Source: an uncultured Cellvibrionales bacterium
Lineage (GTDB): Bacteria; Pseudomonadota; Gammaproteobacteria; Pseudomonadales; UBA7239
Assembly: GCA_937864065.1 (NCBI GenBank)
Contig: CALMIC010000151.1
Coordinates: 1-33,213, forward strand
Direction: 5' to 3'
Length of the DNA stretch: 33,213 bases
In this document: piece by piece, positions 9,921-19,434 of the stretch
Layout of the letters: each line of letters opens with the position of its first letter
How positions within the stretch are numbered: position 1 is the stretch's first letter
Program-made: the position numbers and the translations under genes
Notes under the pieces: generated by a model
Database searches by the model: none
What the model saw: the letters and a program-made list of their open reading frames with translations, nothing else
What the model was told of the DNA's origin: nothing

Positions 9921-11209
9921 TGGATTCCGCTACCCTGCTTGCGCTGGATCGGCAACATGTCTGGCACCCCTATGCGGCGGCTGATAACCCGCTGCCGGTC
10001 TATGCGGTGGCGTCGGCGCGTGGCAGCACATTGCAGCTGGCGGATGGCCGCGTACTGATCGATGGCATGTCGTCGTGGTGGAGTGCCATCCACGGCTATA
10101 ACCATCCGGTGCTGAACGCTGCAGTCGAGCACCAATTGCAGTCGATGGCTCATGTGATGTTTGGCGGCCTGACCCATGGACCCGCTGTGCAGCTCGCGAC
10201 AACACTGGTCGAACTCACGCCGCAGCCATTGCAGAAAGTGTTTCTCGCTGATTCCGGTTCGGTCGCGGTCGAGGTGGCGATGAAAATGGCGCTGCAATAC
10301 TGGCAGGCGCAAGGGCACGCAGGGCGGCGCCACTTTGTCAGCTTGTGTGGTGGTTACCACGGCGATACGTTTGCTGCGATGAGTGTGTGTGATCCGGTAA
10401 CCGGCATGCATCACCTCTTTGGCGATATCCTGGCAAAACAGTTTTTCGTGCCGCGGCCAGCCTGCCGTTTCGGCGAGCCCTGCACTGATGATGATATTGC
10501 GCCGCTGCGGCGCTTGCTTGCCGAACATGGCAAGCAGGTTGCCGGCGTGATCCTCGAACCTGTGGTGCAGGGTGCCGGTGGTATGTGGTTCTATTCACCA
10601 GAATACCTGCAACAGGTGCGCAGCTTGTGCGACGAGCATGGCGTGCTGCTGATTGCCGACGAGATTGCCACCGGCTTCGGCCGCAGCGGCAAGTTGTTTG
10701 CCTGCGAGCACGCCGGCATCGCGCCTGACATCCTCTGCCTGGGCAAGGCCATGACAGGCGGTTACCTGACGCTCGCGGCAACACTGTGCACGGCACAAGT
10801 CGCCAGCACCTTGTGCAGCGGCGAAGCCGGTGTGCTGATGCACGGCCCGACGTTCATGGGCAATCCACTAGCCTGCAGTGTGGCGAATGCCAGTATCGGT
10901 TTGTTGCTATCACAGGACTGGCAAGCCAATGTTGCTCGCATCGAAAGGCAGTTGCGCGCAGGCCTGCAGCCGGCGGCGCTGTTGCGCGGCATCGCCGGGG
11001 TACGGGTGTTGGGCGCGATTGGTGTGGTCGAGCTGGAACAACCGGTCGACATGCAACGCATCCAGCCGATGTTTGTCGAACGGGGAATCTGGATCCGTCC
11101 ATTCGGCAAGCTTGTCTATGCCATGCCGCCGTTTGTCATCAGCGATGAAGAATTGCAAACGCTCACCAGCAACATGATCCACGTACTTGGAGATTACCTG
11201 CATGACTGA
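9920..11209 (+). CDS. bioA: Adenosylmethionine-8-amino-7-oxononanoate aminotransferase
   Basis: RQHVWHPYAAADNPLPVYAVASARGSTLQLADGRVLIDGMSSWWSAIHGYNHP...; CLGKAMTGGYLTLAATL; HGPTFMGNPLACSVANAS. Confidence 0.95.
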   Translation: MDSATLLALDRQHVWHPYAAADNPLPVYAVASARGSTLQLADGRVLIDGMSSWWSAIHGYNHPVLNAAVEHQLQSMAHVMFGGLTHGPAVQLATTLVELTPQPLQKVFLADSGSVAVEVAMKMALQYWQAQGHAGRRHFVSLCGGYHGDTFAAMSVCDPVTGMHHLFGDILAKQFFVPRPACRFGEPCTDDDIAPLRRLLAEHGKQVAGVILEPVVQGAGGMWFYSPEYLQQVRSLCDEHGVLLIADEIATGFGRSGKLFACEHAGIAPDILCLGKAMTGGYLTLAATLCTAQVASTLCSGEAGVLMHGPTFMGNPLACSVANASIGLLLSQDWQANVARIERQLRAGLQPAALLRGIAGVRVLGAIGVVELEQPVDMQRIQPMFVERGIWIRPFGKLVYAMPPFVISDEELQTLTSNMIHVLGDYLHD

Positions 11210-11576
11210 ACTGTATCCGGCCCTGAAACACCTGCACATGCTGTTCGCGATGGTATCCATCATCGGCTTCCTGGCACGCAGCGGGCTGAAATTTGCCGAT
11301 TCGCCACTGCTGGCGAAAAAACCGCTGAAAATCCTGCCGCATGTCAATGACACCTTGCTGCTGTTGTGCGGCATCTTGATGGCGGCCACCGCAGGCCTGA
11401 ATCCTTTCGTTCACCTGTGGCTGCTGGCCAAGATCGGCCTGTTGCTGGCGTACATTGCCTGTGGCCTGTTTGTGCTCAAGTGGAGCACTGGCAATGCCCA
11501 GCGCGTAGCCGGCGTGTTGCTGGCACTGGCCTGCTTTGGTGGGATGGGTTTTCTCGCTGTGGCGAAACCGTTCTGA
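11202..11576 (+). CDS. SirB2-like integral membrane protein
   Basis: About 124 aa, four TM-like segments, YPALKHLHMLFAMVSIIGFLARSGLKF...LKILPHVNDTLLLLCGILMA. Confidence 0.82.
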   Translation: MTELYPALKHLHMLFAMVSIIGFLARSGLKFADSPLLAKKPLKILPHVNDTLLLLCGILMAATAGLNPFVHLWLLAKIGLLLAYIACGLFVLKWSTGNAQRVAGVLLALACFGGMGFLAVAKPF

Positions 11577-11586
11577 GGGCCGGGTG

Positions 11587-11904
11587 ATGCAGAAACAGCA
11601 GGCGATCGAGAAAACGGTGCGTGAGGCGTTTGCGCCGCAGCACCTGGAACTGGCCAACGAGAGCTATATGCACAGTGTGCCGCACGGTAGCGAATCGCAT
11701 TTCAGGCTGGTGCTGGTGTCGGACGTTTTTGACGGCGTGCGTCCGGTGGCCCGACACCAGAAAGTCTATGCGGCACTCGGTGAACTGATGCAGCAGATCC
11801 ATGCACTGGCCTTGCATACTTACACCCCGCAGGAATGGCAGGCTAGCGGGGTTGCACCTGACTCGCCGCAATGCCTCGGCGGCAGCAAGCACGACCGCCA
11901 TTGA
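11587..11904 (+). CDS. BolA-family protein
   Basis: VREAFAPQHLELANESYMHSVPHGSESHFRLVLVSDVFDGVRPVARHQKVYAALGELM...IHALALHTYTPQEW. Confidence 0.93.
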   Translation: MQKQQAIEKTVREAFAPQHLELANESYMHSVPHGSESHFRLVLVSDVFDGVRPVARHQKVYAALGELMQQIHALALHTYTPQEWQASGVAPDSPQCLGGSKHDRH

Positions 11905-12944
11905 TGTTGTGGCGCATCGCATGCTGGCTGGTTGCCGCGTGCTTGCCGGCGTGCTTGTGGGCCACAACGCCCGACGCGATGCCGTTGCTGCAGGACGGCA
12001 GTTTCGCGCGCGGTGTGCAGGTGGTGCCGCCGTCCCGGCAGCACAAGGCAGTGCACCGGCAGCAGGCAATGTCTTGCTTGCCATTGCGCGATTGCAGCGC
12101 GGTGCCTGTATGGCAGTTGCAGCAATGGGGCAGTGTGCTGGACATCGCCACAGCGGCGCAGTCGGCTGATGGCTGGCTATTGCGAGACAGCGCAGGGCGC
12201 CTGCAGAAACGCCTGCAATTCGCTGATGGTCATGTGCTACTCGAGATCAACGGACTGGCGGAGTTCGCCGCCCGGCATGACGACGGCATAGCGCAATACC
12301 TCCCAGACCTGCGCCGTGCCTGGCCGCACTGGTTGCTGTCGCAGCAACTCACGCGTGTGCGCCTGTCGGATAGCAATGCCCTGCAGTTGTCCGGTGAAGT
12401 CCGCTTGTTGTTCGACAATGCGCAGCGAGCAGCTGGCTATGACCCCGCTGTGCACGCCGCCCGCTTCCTGCTGGCTATGACAGTACGCAATCGCCTGACA
12501 GGCAACTATTTCTGGTTGACGCTGCCACTGTATGACGACCGTTTTCCACGCAGCGATTTCGGTTGCCAGAAGTGCCTGGACGGCGGTGAGCGTTGCTATA
12601 CACCGCAACGGCTGGCCGACCTCGGAATCTGGCGTTGCCCGGAAGACCGCGTCGGGGCCAGTTGGTGGGAAAACGAGAAATCCGGTACCGGCAAGATGAT
12701 TTTTCGCATCCCGAGCGAGGCCTTCATGCGCGGGGATATCCACGCTGGCGCATGGGTGGCTGTTGCCGGCGACCTGCGTCCCTATGTGCTAGCAGGGATT
12801 GATGCCGTGCGCCAACGCGACCGCACATTCCCGCATGACCCGTTCTTTTATGACATCGGACTGTTTTCACTGGGCTGGGAGGTCACCGGTTTCAATCACG
12901 CGGCTGTGGAGCTGCGCGGGTGGCAGCTCAATGCCCTGCGCTGA
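11904..12944 (+). CDS. Uncharacterised exported protein with Cys-pair motif
   Basis: ATG overlaps the BolA stop. Signal peptide MLWRIACWLVAACLPACLWA; FGCQKCLDGGERCYTPQRLADLGIWRC. Long consistent ORF on the operon strand. Confidence 0.7.
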   Translation: MLWRIACWLVAACLPACLWATTPDAMPLLQDGSFARGVQVVPPSRQHKAVHRQQAMSCLPLRDCSAVPVWQLQQWGSVLDIATAAQSADGWLLRDSAGRLQKRLQFADGHVLLEINGLAEFAARHDDGIAQYLPDLRRAWPHWLLSQQLTRVRLSDSNALQLSGEVRLLFDNAQRAAGYDPAVHAARFLLAMTVRNRLTGNYFWLTLPLYDDRFPRSDFGCQKCLDGGERCYTPQRLADLGIWRCPEDRVGASWWENEKSGTGKMIFRIPSEAFMRGDIHAGAWVAVAGDLRPYVLAGIDAVRQRDRTFPHDPFFYDIGLFSLGWEVTGFNHAAVELRGWQLNALR

Positions 12945-13070
12945 GCGCTAACGACAGTTGTCCTAGGGGTTTTTACCCACGTTGGTACGGGGTTTTGCGC
13001 ATGGTTTTGCAGCGTCTTTCTGCAATGATGCCCAGCTGTTGCCAAAGATACTTACCCCCACTTTTTCGCG

Positions 13071-13733
13071 ATGCGTTCACTCCTGCTGCTTTGTGCGTTG
13101 CTGTTAGCCGGCTTCTGGCTGGTTCCTGCCACCGTGGGCGCCAGCGATGTGGCCGAGCGCGCTGAAATGCTGGAGAAATCCTTGCAAGCGGTCGAGTGGT
13201 ACACCAACGAATCCGTACGCAAGGCACTGCAGGCCGAACAGACAGGTGATAATGCCAATGCCACCCTGTTTGGCAACAAGGCCATTGAATCTGACCTGAA
13301 AGCTCAGGGGCTGCGCCAGCAAACCGCCGATGCCTGGCTGGCGGCGGGCAAGCCAGCCCGTGCCCAGGCCGTCTGGCGCCGGGCCGCTGATATGGCGCGT
13401 GAGCGTGGCGACATGCTGGCAAATCGCATACCTGTGCAATGGCAGTTGTGGCAGGATGGCAAGGGACGCGATGTGGCCGTCGACGCAGAAAGGGAGAAGC
13501 AATATCTGCTGGCGGTGTTTTTCACGGCCCAGCATTGGGATGCGGTAGCGCAATTCTCTGTCGCTGCCGGTGATGCAGAACAGCAGCGAATAGCCCTTGC
13601 CGCGCTGCAGCAGCTGTTGCCGCCCTTGCAACGCAATAACCGGCTGGCGGCTGTGTTGGTGGGTGACAGCCACGAGGCAGACTACCTCGGCCAACTACAG
13701 CGTTGGCAACAGAGGGCAGGCCAGGCTCGCTAG
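13071..13733 (+). CDS. Uncharacterised exported alpha-helical protein
   Basis: Signal peptide MRSLLLLCALLLAGFWLVPATVGA, then a helix-rich, TPR-like region (LRQQTADAWLAAGKPARAQAVWRRAADMARERGD). Confidence 0.65.
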   Translation: MRSLLLLCALLLAGFWLVPATVGASDVAERAEMLEKSLQAVEWYTNESVRKALQAEQTGDNANATLFGNKAIESDLKAQGLRQQTADAWLAAGKPARAQAVWRRAADMARERGDMLANRIPVQWQLWQDGKGRDVAVDAEREKQYLLAVFFTAQHWDAVAQFSVAAGDAEQQRIALAALQQLLPPLQRNNRLAAVLVGDSHEADYLGQLQRWQQRAGQAR

Positions 13734-13818
13734 GCTTTTGCTGGCCACAGTGGCTGCTTTCTTTCGTCATTCCGGCTGATGCGCTACAGTGCGCCACCTG
13801 CCCCGGCCGGAATGCTCC

Positions 13819-14391
13819 ATGCACCAGAATCCTGTCATCGCCGCCTTGCACAGCCGTGTGTCGACTGGCGAGCTGGCTGAGCCTGCGCCAACAACCCAGC
13901 AGCGCGAAGCGATTTTCCGTGCAGCACTACGCGCACCGGATCACGGCCAGTTGCGGCCCTGGCGCTTCGTGCAGGTAGAAGGTGATGCCAGGAGCCAGGT
14001 CGGGGCGATCATCGCCGATGTGGAAGCGCAATGTTATGGGCCACTCAGCGAGGCGCAGCGTAGCAAGGCGGCGGCCCGCCTGATGCGTGCGCCGCTGGTG
14101 CTGCTGGTGTTGGCCAAAGTGAAGGGCCACCCGAAAGTGCCTCCCATCGAGCAGCAGCTGTCAGTGGCTTGCGCCGTGCAGAATATGTTGCTCGCCGCGC
14201 ATGCCCTCGGTCTGGGTGCCATGTGGCGCACCGGCCTGGTGACGTTCGAGCCACTCCTCGCCGAGCGCCTGGGCCTGGCCGCTGACGAGCAACTGCTCGG
14301 CTTCCTCTATCTGGGTACGCCGAAAGGTGAGCCGAAGGCAGCACCCGTGCTTGATCCGGGAGAGTATTTCCGGCGCTGGGAGCAGCCATGA
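13819..14391 (+). CDS. Nitroreductase family protein (YdjA-like)
   Basis: FRAALRAPDHGQLRPWRFVQVEG...VACAVQNMLLAAHALGLGAMWRTGL...LGFLYLGTPKGEP. Confidence 0.88.
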   Translation: MHQNPVIAALHSRVSTGELAEPAPTTQQREAIFRAALRAPDHGQLRPWRFVQVEGDARSQVGAIIADVEAQCYGPLSEAQRSKAAARLMRAPLVLLVLAKVKGHPKVPPIEQQLSVACAVQNMLLAAHALGLGAMWRTGLVTFEPLLAERLGLAADEQLLGFLYLGTPKGEPKAAPVLDPGEYFRRWEQP

Positions 14392-15971
14392 GCGGCAGCA
14401 GGGCCACTACCGGGCATTTGTTGCGGTCCAGCGCACTGGTCAGTTTCATGACCCAGATCTCACGTGTGCTGGGTATGGCACGCGACATCGTGTTGGCCAA
14501 TGCGATTGGTGCTGGCCATACGCCCGGCGCGGACGCTTTCTTCCTCGCTTTCCGCATCCCGCAATTCCTGCGGAGGTTGTTTGCCGAAGGTGCTTTCCAG
14601 CAGGCCTTTGTGCCGGTGCTGGCCGAGTACCGCGCCCGCGGCGACCACAATGCCGTGCGCGACCTGGTCAACCACGTGGCCGGCGTATTGGGCGGCACCT
14701 CGCTCGCGGTCAGCATGCTCGTGGTGCTGGCTTCACCGTGGTTCACCGTGTTGTTTGCTCCCGGCTTCTGGTTGCATGACCCGGAGCGTTTCGGCCTGAC
14801 CAGCGAGATGTTGCGAATCACTTTCCCGTACCTGTTCCTGATCACGATGACAGGCTTCGCGAGTTCGGTGCTGAATACCTATGACCGCTTTGCAGCGGCG
14901 GCGGCAACACCCATCCTGATGAACCTGACGCTGATCCTCGCGGCGACAGTGGCTGCCCCGTGGTTCGAGCAGCCGGTGTTTGCGATGGCCTGGGGTGTGC
15001 TGGTCTCCGGTATCGTGCAGCTGGTTTTCCAGTTGCCGTCGATGAAGAAAATCCACCTGCTGCCGGTGCCGCGCTGGCAGTGGAAACATGAGGGCGTGCA
15101 GCGCATCCTGAAACTGATGGTACCCGCGCTGTTCGGGGTGTCGGTCAGCCAGATCAACCTGATGATGGACGCGATCCTTGCTTCGTTCCTGCCTACGGGT
15201 AGCGTGTCCTGGCTCTACTACTCCGAGCGCGTCTCCGAGTTGCCGCTCGGCGTATTCGGTGTGGCTGTGGCGACGGTCATCCTGCCGAGCCTGGCGCGCA
15301 GCCATATCACCGAATCACCGCGCGAGTTCTCGGCGACACTGGACTGGGCAATCCGCCTGAACCTGCTGATCGGCCTGCCGGCGGCATTGGCGCTGGTGGT
15401 GCTGGCCACGCCGATCCTGAGCACCCTGTTCGAGCACGGCCAGACCACAGCCCATGACATCATGATGTCCGCCTGGGCGATACGCGCCTACGCCGTTGGC
15501 CTGGTCGGTTTCATGATGATCAAGATCCTCGCGCCAGGTTTCTATTCGCGGCAGGACATGAAAACGCCGGTGCGGATTGCCGTCATCTGTGTGGTGGCTG
15601 CGCAGGTCATGAACGTGACTTTCATGGTGCTGTTCCACCAGACCCTCAACATGGGGCATGTGGGACTGGCACTGGCCACCGCCCTGGCGGCGTATCTCAA
15701 TTCCGGTTTGCTGTTCCGCGCGCTGCGTCAGCAGGGTATCTACCGTTACGGCCGCGGCTGGGGCAAGTTCATGGTCCAGTTGCTGGTGGCCAATGGCGCG
15801 ATGGTCGCTGTCCTGGCCGCTTTGCTGCAGCAATGGCCCGACTGGTCTGCCTACAGCTGGCAGCTGCGTGTGCTGTATCTTGGCGTGATGATCGCCGCTG
15901 GTATAGCGACGTATTTTGCGGTGTTGCTGCTCGCCGGCATGCGGCCCCGTCACCTGCGCTTGCAGGCGTGA
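14388..15971 (+). CDS. murJ: Lipid II flippase MurJ (MviN family)
   Basis: LLRSSALVSFMTQISRVLGMARDIVLANAIGAGHTPGADAFFLAFRIPQFLRRLFAEGAFQQAFVPVLAEY. Confidence 0.96.
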   Translation: MSGSRATTGHLLRSSALVSFMTQISRVLGMARDIVLANAIGAGHTPGADAFFLAFRIPQFLRRLFAEGAFQQAFVPVLAEYRARGDHNAVRDLVNHVAGVLGGTSLAVSMLVVLASPWFTVLFAPGFWLHDPERFGLTSEMLRITFPYLFLITMTGFASSVLNTYDRFAAAAATPILMNLTLILAATVAAPWFEQPVFAMAWGVLVSGIVQLVFQLPSMKKIHLLPVPRWQWKHEGVQRILKLMVPALFGVSVSQINLMMDAILASFLPTGSVSWLYYSERVSELPLGVFGVAVATVILPSLARSHITESPREFSATLDWAIRLNLLIGLPAALALVVLATPILSTLFEHGQTTAHDIMMSAWAIRAYAVGLVGFMMIKILAPGFYSRQDMKTPVRIAVICVVAAQVMNVTFMVLFHQTLNMGHVGLALATALAAYLNSGLLFRALRQQGIYRYGRGWGKFMVQLLVANGAMVAVLAALLQQWPDWSAYSWQLRVLYLGVMIAAGIATYFAVLLLAGMRPRHLRLQA

Positions 15972-15986
15972 TGGCGGCCTACGTCA

Positions 15987-16274
15987 TCAATCTTTCTTCT
16001 GGCCGGCGTTAAAGGCAGCCAGCTGTTCCGGCGTGGCTTCGCGCTGGTATTTTTCCTTCCACTCGCTGTACGGCATGCCGTAGACGATGCTGCGGGCCGC
16101 CTCGTAATCGACGTTTTCGCCGGCTTCGGCGGCTGCTGTGCTATACCACTTGGCGAGGCAATTGCGGCAGAAACCGGCGAGGTTCATCAGCTCGATGTTC
16201 TGCACATCCTTGCGGCTGTCCAGGTGGGCGAGCAGGCGACGGAATACGGCAGCTTCGATGGCAGTCTGTTTGTC
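15987..16274 (-). CDS. DUF1244-family protein
   Basis: MDKQTAIEAAVFRRLLAHLDSRKDVQNIELMNLAGFCRNCLAKWY...MPYSEWKEKYQ; start 14 nt after the RND permease stop. Confidence 0.85.
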   Translation of the reverse strand, partial: DKQTAIEAAVFRRLLAHLDSRKDVQNIELMNLAGFCRNCLAKWYSTAAAEAGENVDYEAARSIVYGMPYSEWKEKYQREATPEQLAAFNAGQKKD

Positions 16275-16287
16275 CATCTCTTGTCCC

Positions 16288-19200
16288 TCAGGCAGCCTTG
16301 CGCGCATGCCACCAGCGGCGGATGCGTTCAGGGATGATCATCAGCAGCGGGGTGATGACCAGGGTCAGTATCGTGGCGAATGTGAGGCCATAGACCAGCG
16401 AGGCGGCTAGCGGCTTCCAGTACTGCGCCACCATGCCGCGGGTGGTGACTTCGCGCGCCACCAGATCGATGCTGATGCCGAGGGCCAATGGCACGAGGCC
16501 GAGGCCGGCGGTGATGACGGTGAGGCACACCGGTCGCAAGCGTTGTGCACCGGTGCGTACGGCCATCTCGATCAGCGACAGCTCCGGCTGGTTGCGCCGC
16601 AGGTGGTTGTAAGTGTCGAGCAGGATGATGTTGTTGTGCACGATGACGCCGGCCAGCGCGACAATGCCGACGCCGCCGAGGATGATGCTGAACGGTTGTT
16701 GGAAGATCATGTGGCCCAGCAGCACGCCGGCTGTCGACATCACGACGGATGACAGCACCAGGAAGGTCTGGTAGAAGCTGTTGAACTGCGCCACCATCAT
16801 CGCGAGCATCAGCAGCATGGCTACCATGAAAGCCACGCTGAGGAACTGCACGGATTTTTCCTCGTTCTCCTTCGCGCCGCGGAAGCGCCAGCTCACTTTC
16901 GGGTCGAGATTGGCCTCTGTCTCCAGCCAGTGCCTGATTTCGGCGATCTTGTCATTCGGCAATACGCCGAGCGAGGCATTGGCGAAAACAGACACGACAC
17001 CGGAGCCGTTCATGCGCTGCAGCTTGTTGACGCGCGGCTTGGCGACGCGCTTGACGAAGTTGCTCAGCGGCACTGCGCCATGCGATGTATTCACTGTCAA
17101 CACATCGAGGGTTTCGATGTTGCGTTCAGACAGCGGATAGCGCACACGGATATCGACTTCTTCTTCTGCATCGTCAGGGCGGTACTTGCCGACCAGCACG
17201 CCGTTGGTGACCAGCTGCACCGCGAGGCCGGCTGCGCCGACACTGGCGCCGTACAGCGCTGCCTGGGCGCGGTCGACCTGCAGTTCCCATTCAATGCCAG
17301 GCAGTGGCATGGTGTCATCGATGTCGACCAGGCCCTGCACATTGTTTTCCAGATAGTCGCGCACCCGTGTTGCCTCGGCTTGCAGTACTTCCTGGTTGTC
17401 GGAGCGCATCTCGATCTGGATATCCTTGGCGACTGGCGGACCACCCTTGAGCTTGTCGGCAAAAATGCGGATGCCGGACAGGTGCTGGGTCCGTTCGCGG
17501 ATTTCCCAGAAGATCTCGCTGGCCGAGCGTTCGCGGGTATGCGTGGATTCCAGCGTGACGAGGATGTGGCCGATCTCGTCTTCGGAAGCATTGCGGCGAC
17601 CTTGTGCGGTGCCGACCGGATAGGCGCTGGTGTAGACAGAGACGACGCCTTCTGTCTGGCGCACGATATTTTCCACTTCCATCACCAGTGCTGCGGATTC
17701 CTGGGCTGAGAGGTTGCCGCGTGCGCTGACATTCACTTCGCCATGTTCGGTTTCCGATTCGGTGAAATAGACAGTGCCGGCATTGAACTGGCCATAGAGC
17801 ATGAAGATCACCAGCAGCGATGCCAGTGATGTAGTGATCGAGATGACCGGATGGCGCAGTACCTGCTCGATCAGCCGTGCATAGAGGCCGGTGAAGCCTC
17901 CCAGCTTGCGCGGGTCATCATGCTCGAGTATGCGCAGTTCGTCGATGGTCTTCTGGTCCATTTCCACCTTGCCGAAAAAGGCACCCAGTACCGGCAGGAA
18001 CACCAGCGCGAAAGTGATCGACCAGGACAACACGGCAAACACGGTGACAGGCAGGATGCGCATGAACTCGCCGTCCATGCCGGGCCAGAACATCAGTGGC
18101 AGGAAGGCGCACAGTGTGGTCAGCATCGACGCGGTGGCCGGGGCGAACATGCGCACCGAGGCAGCGATATAGGCTTCGCGTGGCGACAGCCCGTCTGCCA
18201 TCTTGCAGTCGGCGTATTCGGCGATGACGATCGCACCGTCGACGATCATGCCGATCGCCAGCAACAGGCCGAACAGCACCATGAAGTTGAACGAGTAGCC
18301 GAGGAAAAAGATGACTGCGATGCCGCCGAGCGAGGCAATCGGTACACCGAGGCTGACCAGCATTGCCGAGCGCAGGCCCAGTGCCGCCACCACCACCACC
18401 AGCACCAGCACCAGTGCGGCGAGGATGTTGCCTTCAAGTTCCGAGACCATCTGCAGCGAGAACGGCGTCTGGTCGAAGGTCGTGATCAGTTCGATGCCCG
18501 GTGGAAGGTGTTTGCGCTCCGCAGCCATCACATCGCGCACGGCGTTGGCGACTTCGATCATGTTGGCGCCGGCGCGCTTGTTCACTTCGATCGAGATGGC
18601 GGGCTTGCCGTCCACGCGCGTGATGCTGGAGGCGTCCTTGAAGGTGCGTCGCACATCGGCCACATCGCCGAGCTTGATCACGCCTTCGGAGGTGGCACGC
18701 AATGGCAGGTTATAGAGATCGTTGTAGTCCTCGATCAGGCCCGGCAACTTGACGGAGAAACGGCCGCGGCCGGTGTCCACCTCACCTGCCGGCACCAGCA
18801 GGTTGTTGGCATTCACGGCATTGATCAGCTCCACACCGCTGATGCCGTAGGTTTCCAGCTTGTTGCGGTCGATGACTGCTTCCAGCACTTCTTCCCGATG
18901 GCCCACCAGTTTGGCTTCGAGCACGTTCGGGATGGTCTGGATCTTGCGCTTCAATGCCTGGGCATTGTTGTAGAGCACGCGTTCCTGTACATGCTCGCCG
19001 ACGAGGCTGATCACGATGGCGGGAAATTCGTCGGAGGTGATTTCGCGGATCAGAGGCTCCTTGGCATCGTCCGGGAATTCGCCGCGCGCCCGGTCGACAG
19101 CGGCGCGCACGTCGGCCATCGCGGCATCAATGTTGATGTCGTTGTTGAATTCGATCACCACGTTGACCATGTTTTCCATGGCGCGTGCAGTGATTTCCTT

Positions 19201-19434
19201 GACACCATCGATGCTGCGCAGCTCGACTTCGGTCGGCTTGATCAGCAACCGCACACCGTCTTCCGGCGACACGCCTTCCAGCACCACCACCACCGAAATG
19301 TAGGGTGTGGCGATGTTTGGCGTGACTTCCACCGGCAGATGTCGATAGGCGTAGATGCCGACGATCATCAGCAGCACGAGCAGACTCAGGGTCGTGCGAC
19401 CCCGGTCAATAATCAGGTTGAGGAACTGGTTCAT
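16288..19434 (-). CDS. RND efflux transporter permease (AcrB/HAE1-like)
   Basis: 1048 aa; LPVEVTPNIATPYISVVVVLEGVSPEDGVRLLIKPTEVELRSIDGVKEI; GRFSVKLPG; LGVPIASLGGIAVIFFLGYSFNFMVLFGLLLAIGMIVDGAIVIAEY. Confidence 0.94.
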   Translation of the reverse strand: MNQFLNLIIDRGRTTLSLLVLLMIVGIYAYRHLPVEVTPNIATPYISVVVVLEGVSPEDGVRLLIKPTEVELRSIDGVKEITARAMENMVNVVIEFNNDINIDAAMADVRAAVDRARGEFPDDAKEPLIREITSDEFPAIVISLVGEHVQERVLYNNAQALKRKIQTIPNVLEAKLVGHREEVLEAVIDRNKLETYGISGVELINAVNANNLLVPAGEVDTGRGRFSVKLPGLIEDYNDLYNLPLRATSEGVIKLGDVADVRRTFKDASSITRVDGKPAISIEVNKRAGANMIEVANAVRDVMAAERKHLPPGIELITTFDQTPFSLQMVSELEGNILAALVLVLVVVVAALGLRSAMLVSLGVPIASLGGIAVIFFLGYSFNFMVLFGLLLAIGMIVDGAIVIAEYADCKMADGLSPREAYIAASVRMFAPATASMLTTLCAFLPLMFWPGMDGEFMRILPVTVFAVLSWSITFALVFLPVLGAFFGKVEMDQKTIDELRILEHDDPRKLGGFTGLYARLIEQVLRHPVISITTSLASLLVIFMLYGQFNAGTVYFTESETEHGEVNVSARGNLSAQESAALVMEVENIVRQTEGVVSVYTSAYPVGTAQGRRNASEDEIGHILVTLESTHTRERSASEIFWEIRERTQHLSGIRIFADKLKGGPPVAKDIQIEMRSDNQEVLQAEATRVRDYLENNVQGLVDIDDTMPLPGIEWELQVDRAQAALYGASVGAAGLAVQLVTNGVLVGKYRPDDAEEEVDIRVRYPLSERNIETLDVLTVNTSHGAVPLSNFVKRVAKPRVNKLQRMNGSGVVSVFANASLGVLPNDKIAEIRHWLETEANLDPKVSWRFRGAKENEEKSVQFLSVAFMVAMLLMLAMMVAQFNSFYQTFLVLSSVVMSTAGVLLGHMIFQQPFSIILGGVGIVALAGVIVHNNIILLDTYNHLRRNQPELSLIEMAVRTGAQRLRPVCLTVITAGLGLVPLALGISIDLVAREVTTRGMVAQYWKPLAASLVYGLTFATILTLVITPLLMIIPERIRRWWHARKAA

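Noticed and set aside
12945-13070. CCTAGGGGTTTTTACCC / GGGGTTTT repeats in the intergenic region
   Set aside because: Imperfect and short. No stable stem plus U-tract, and no recognisable operator.
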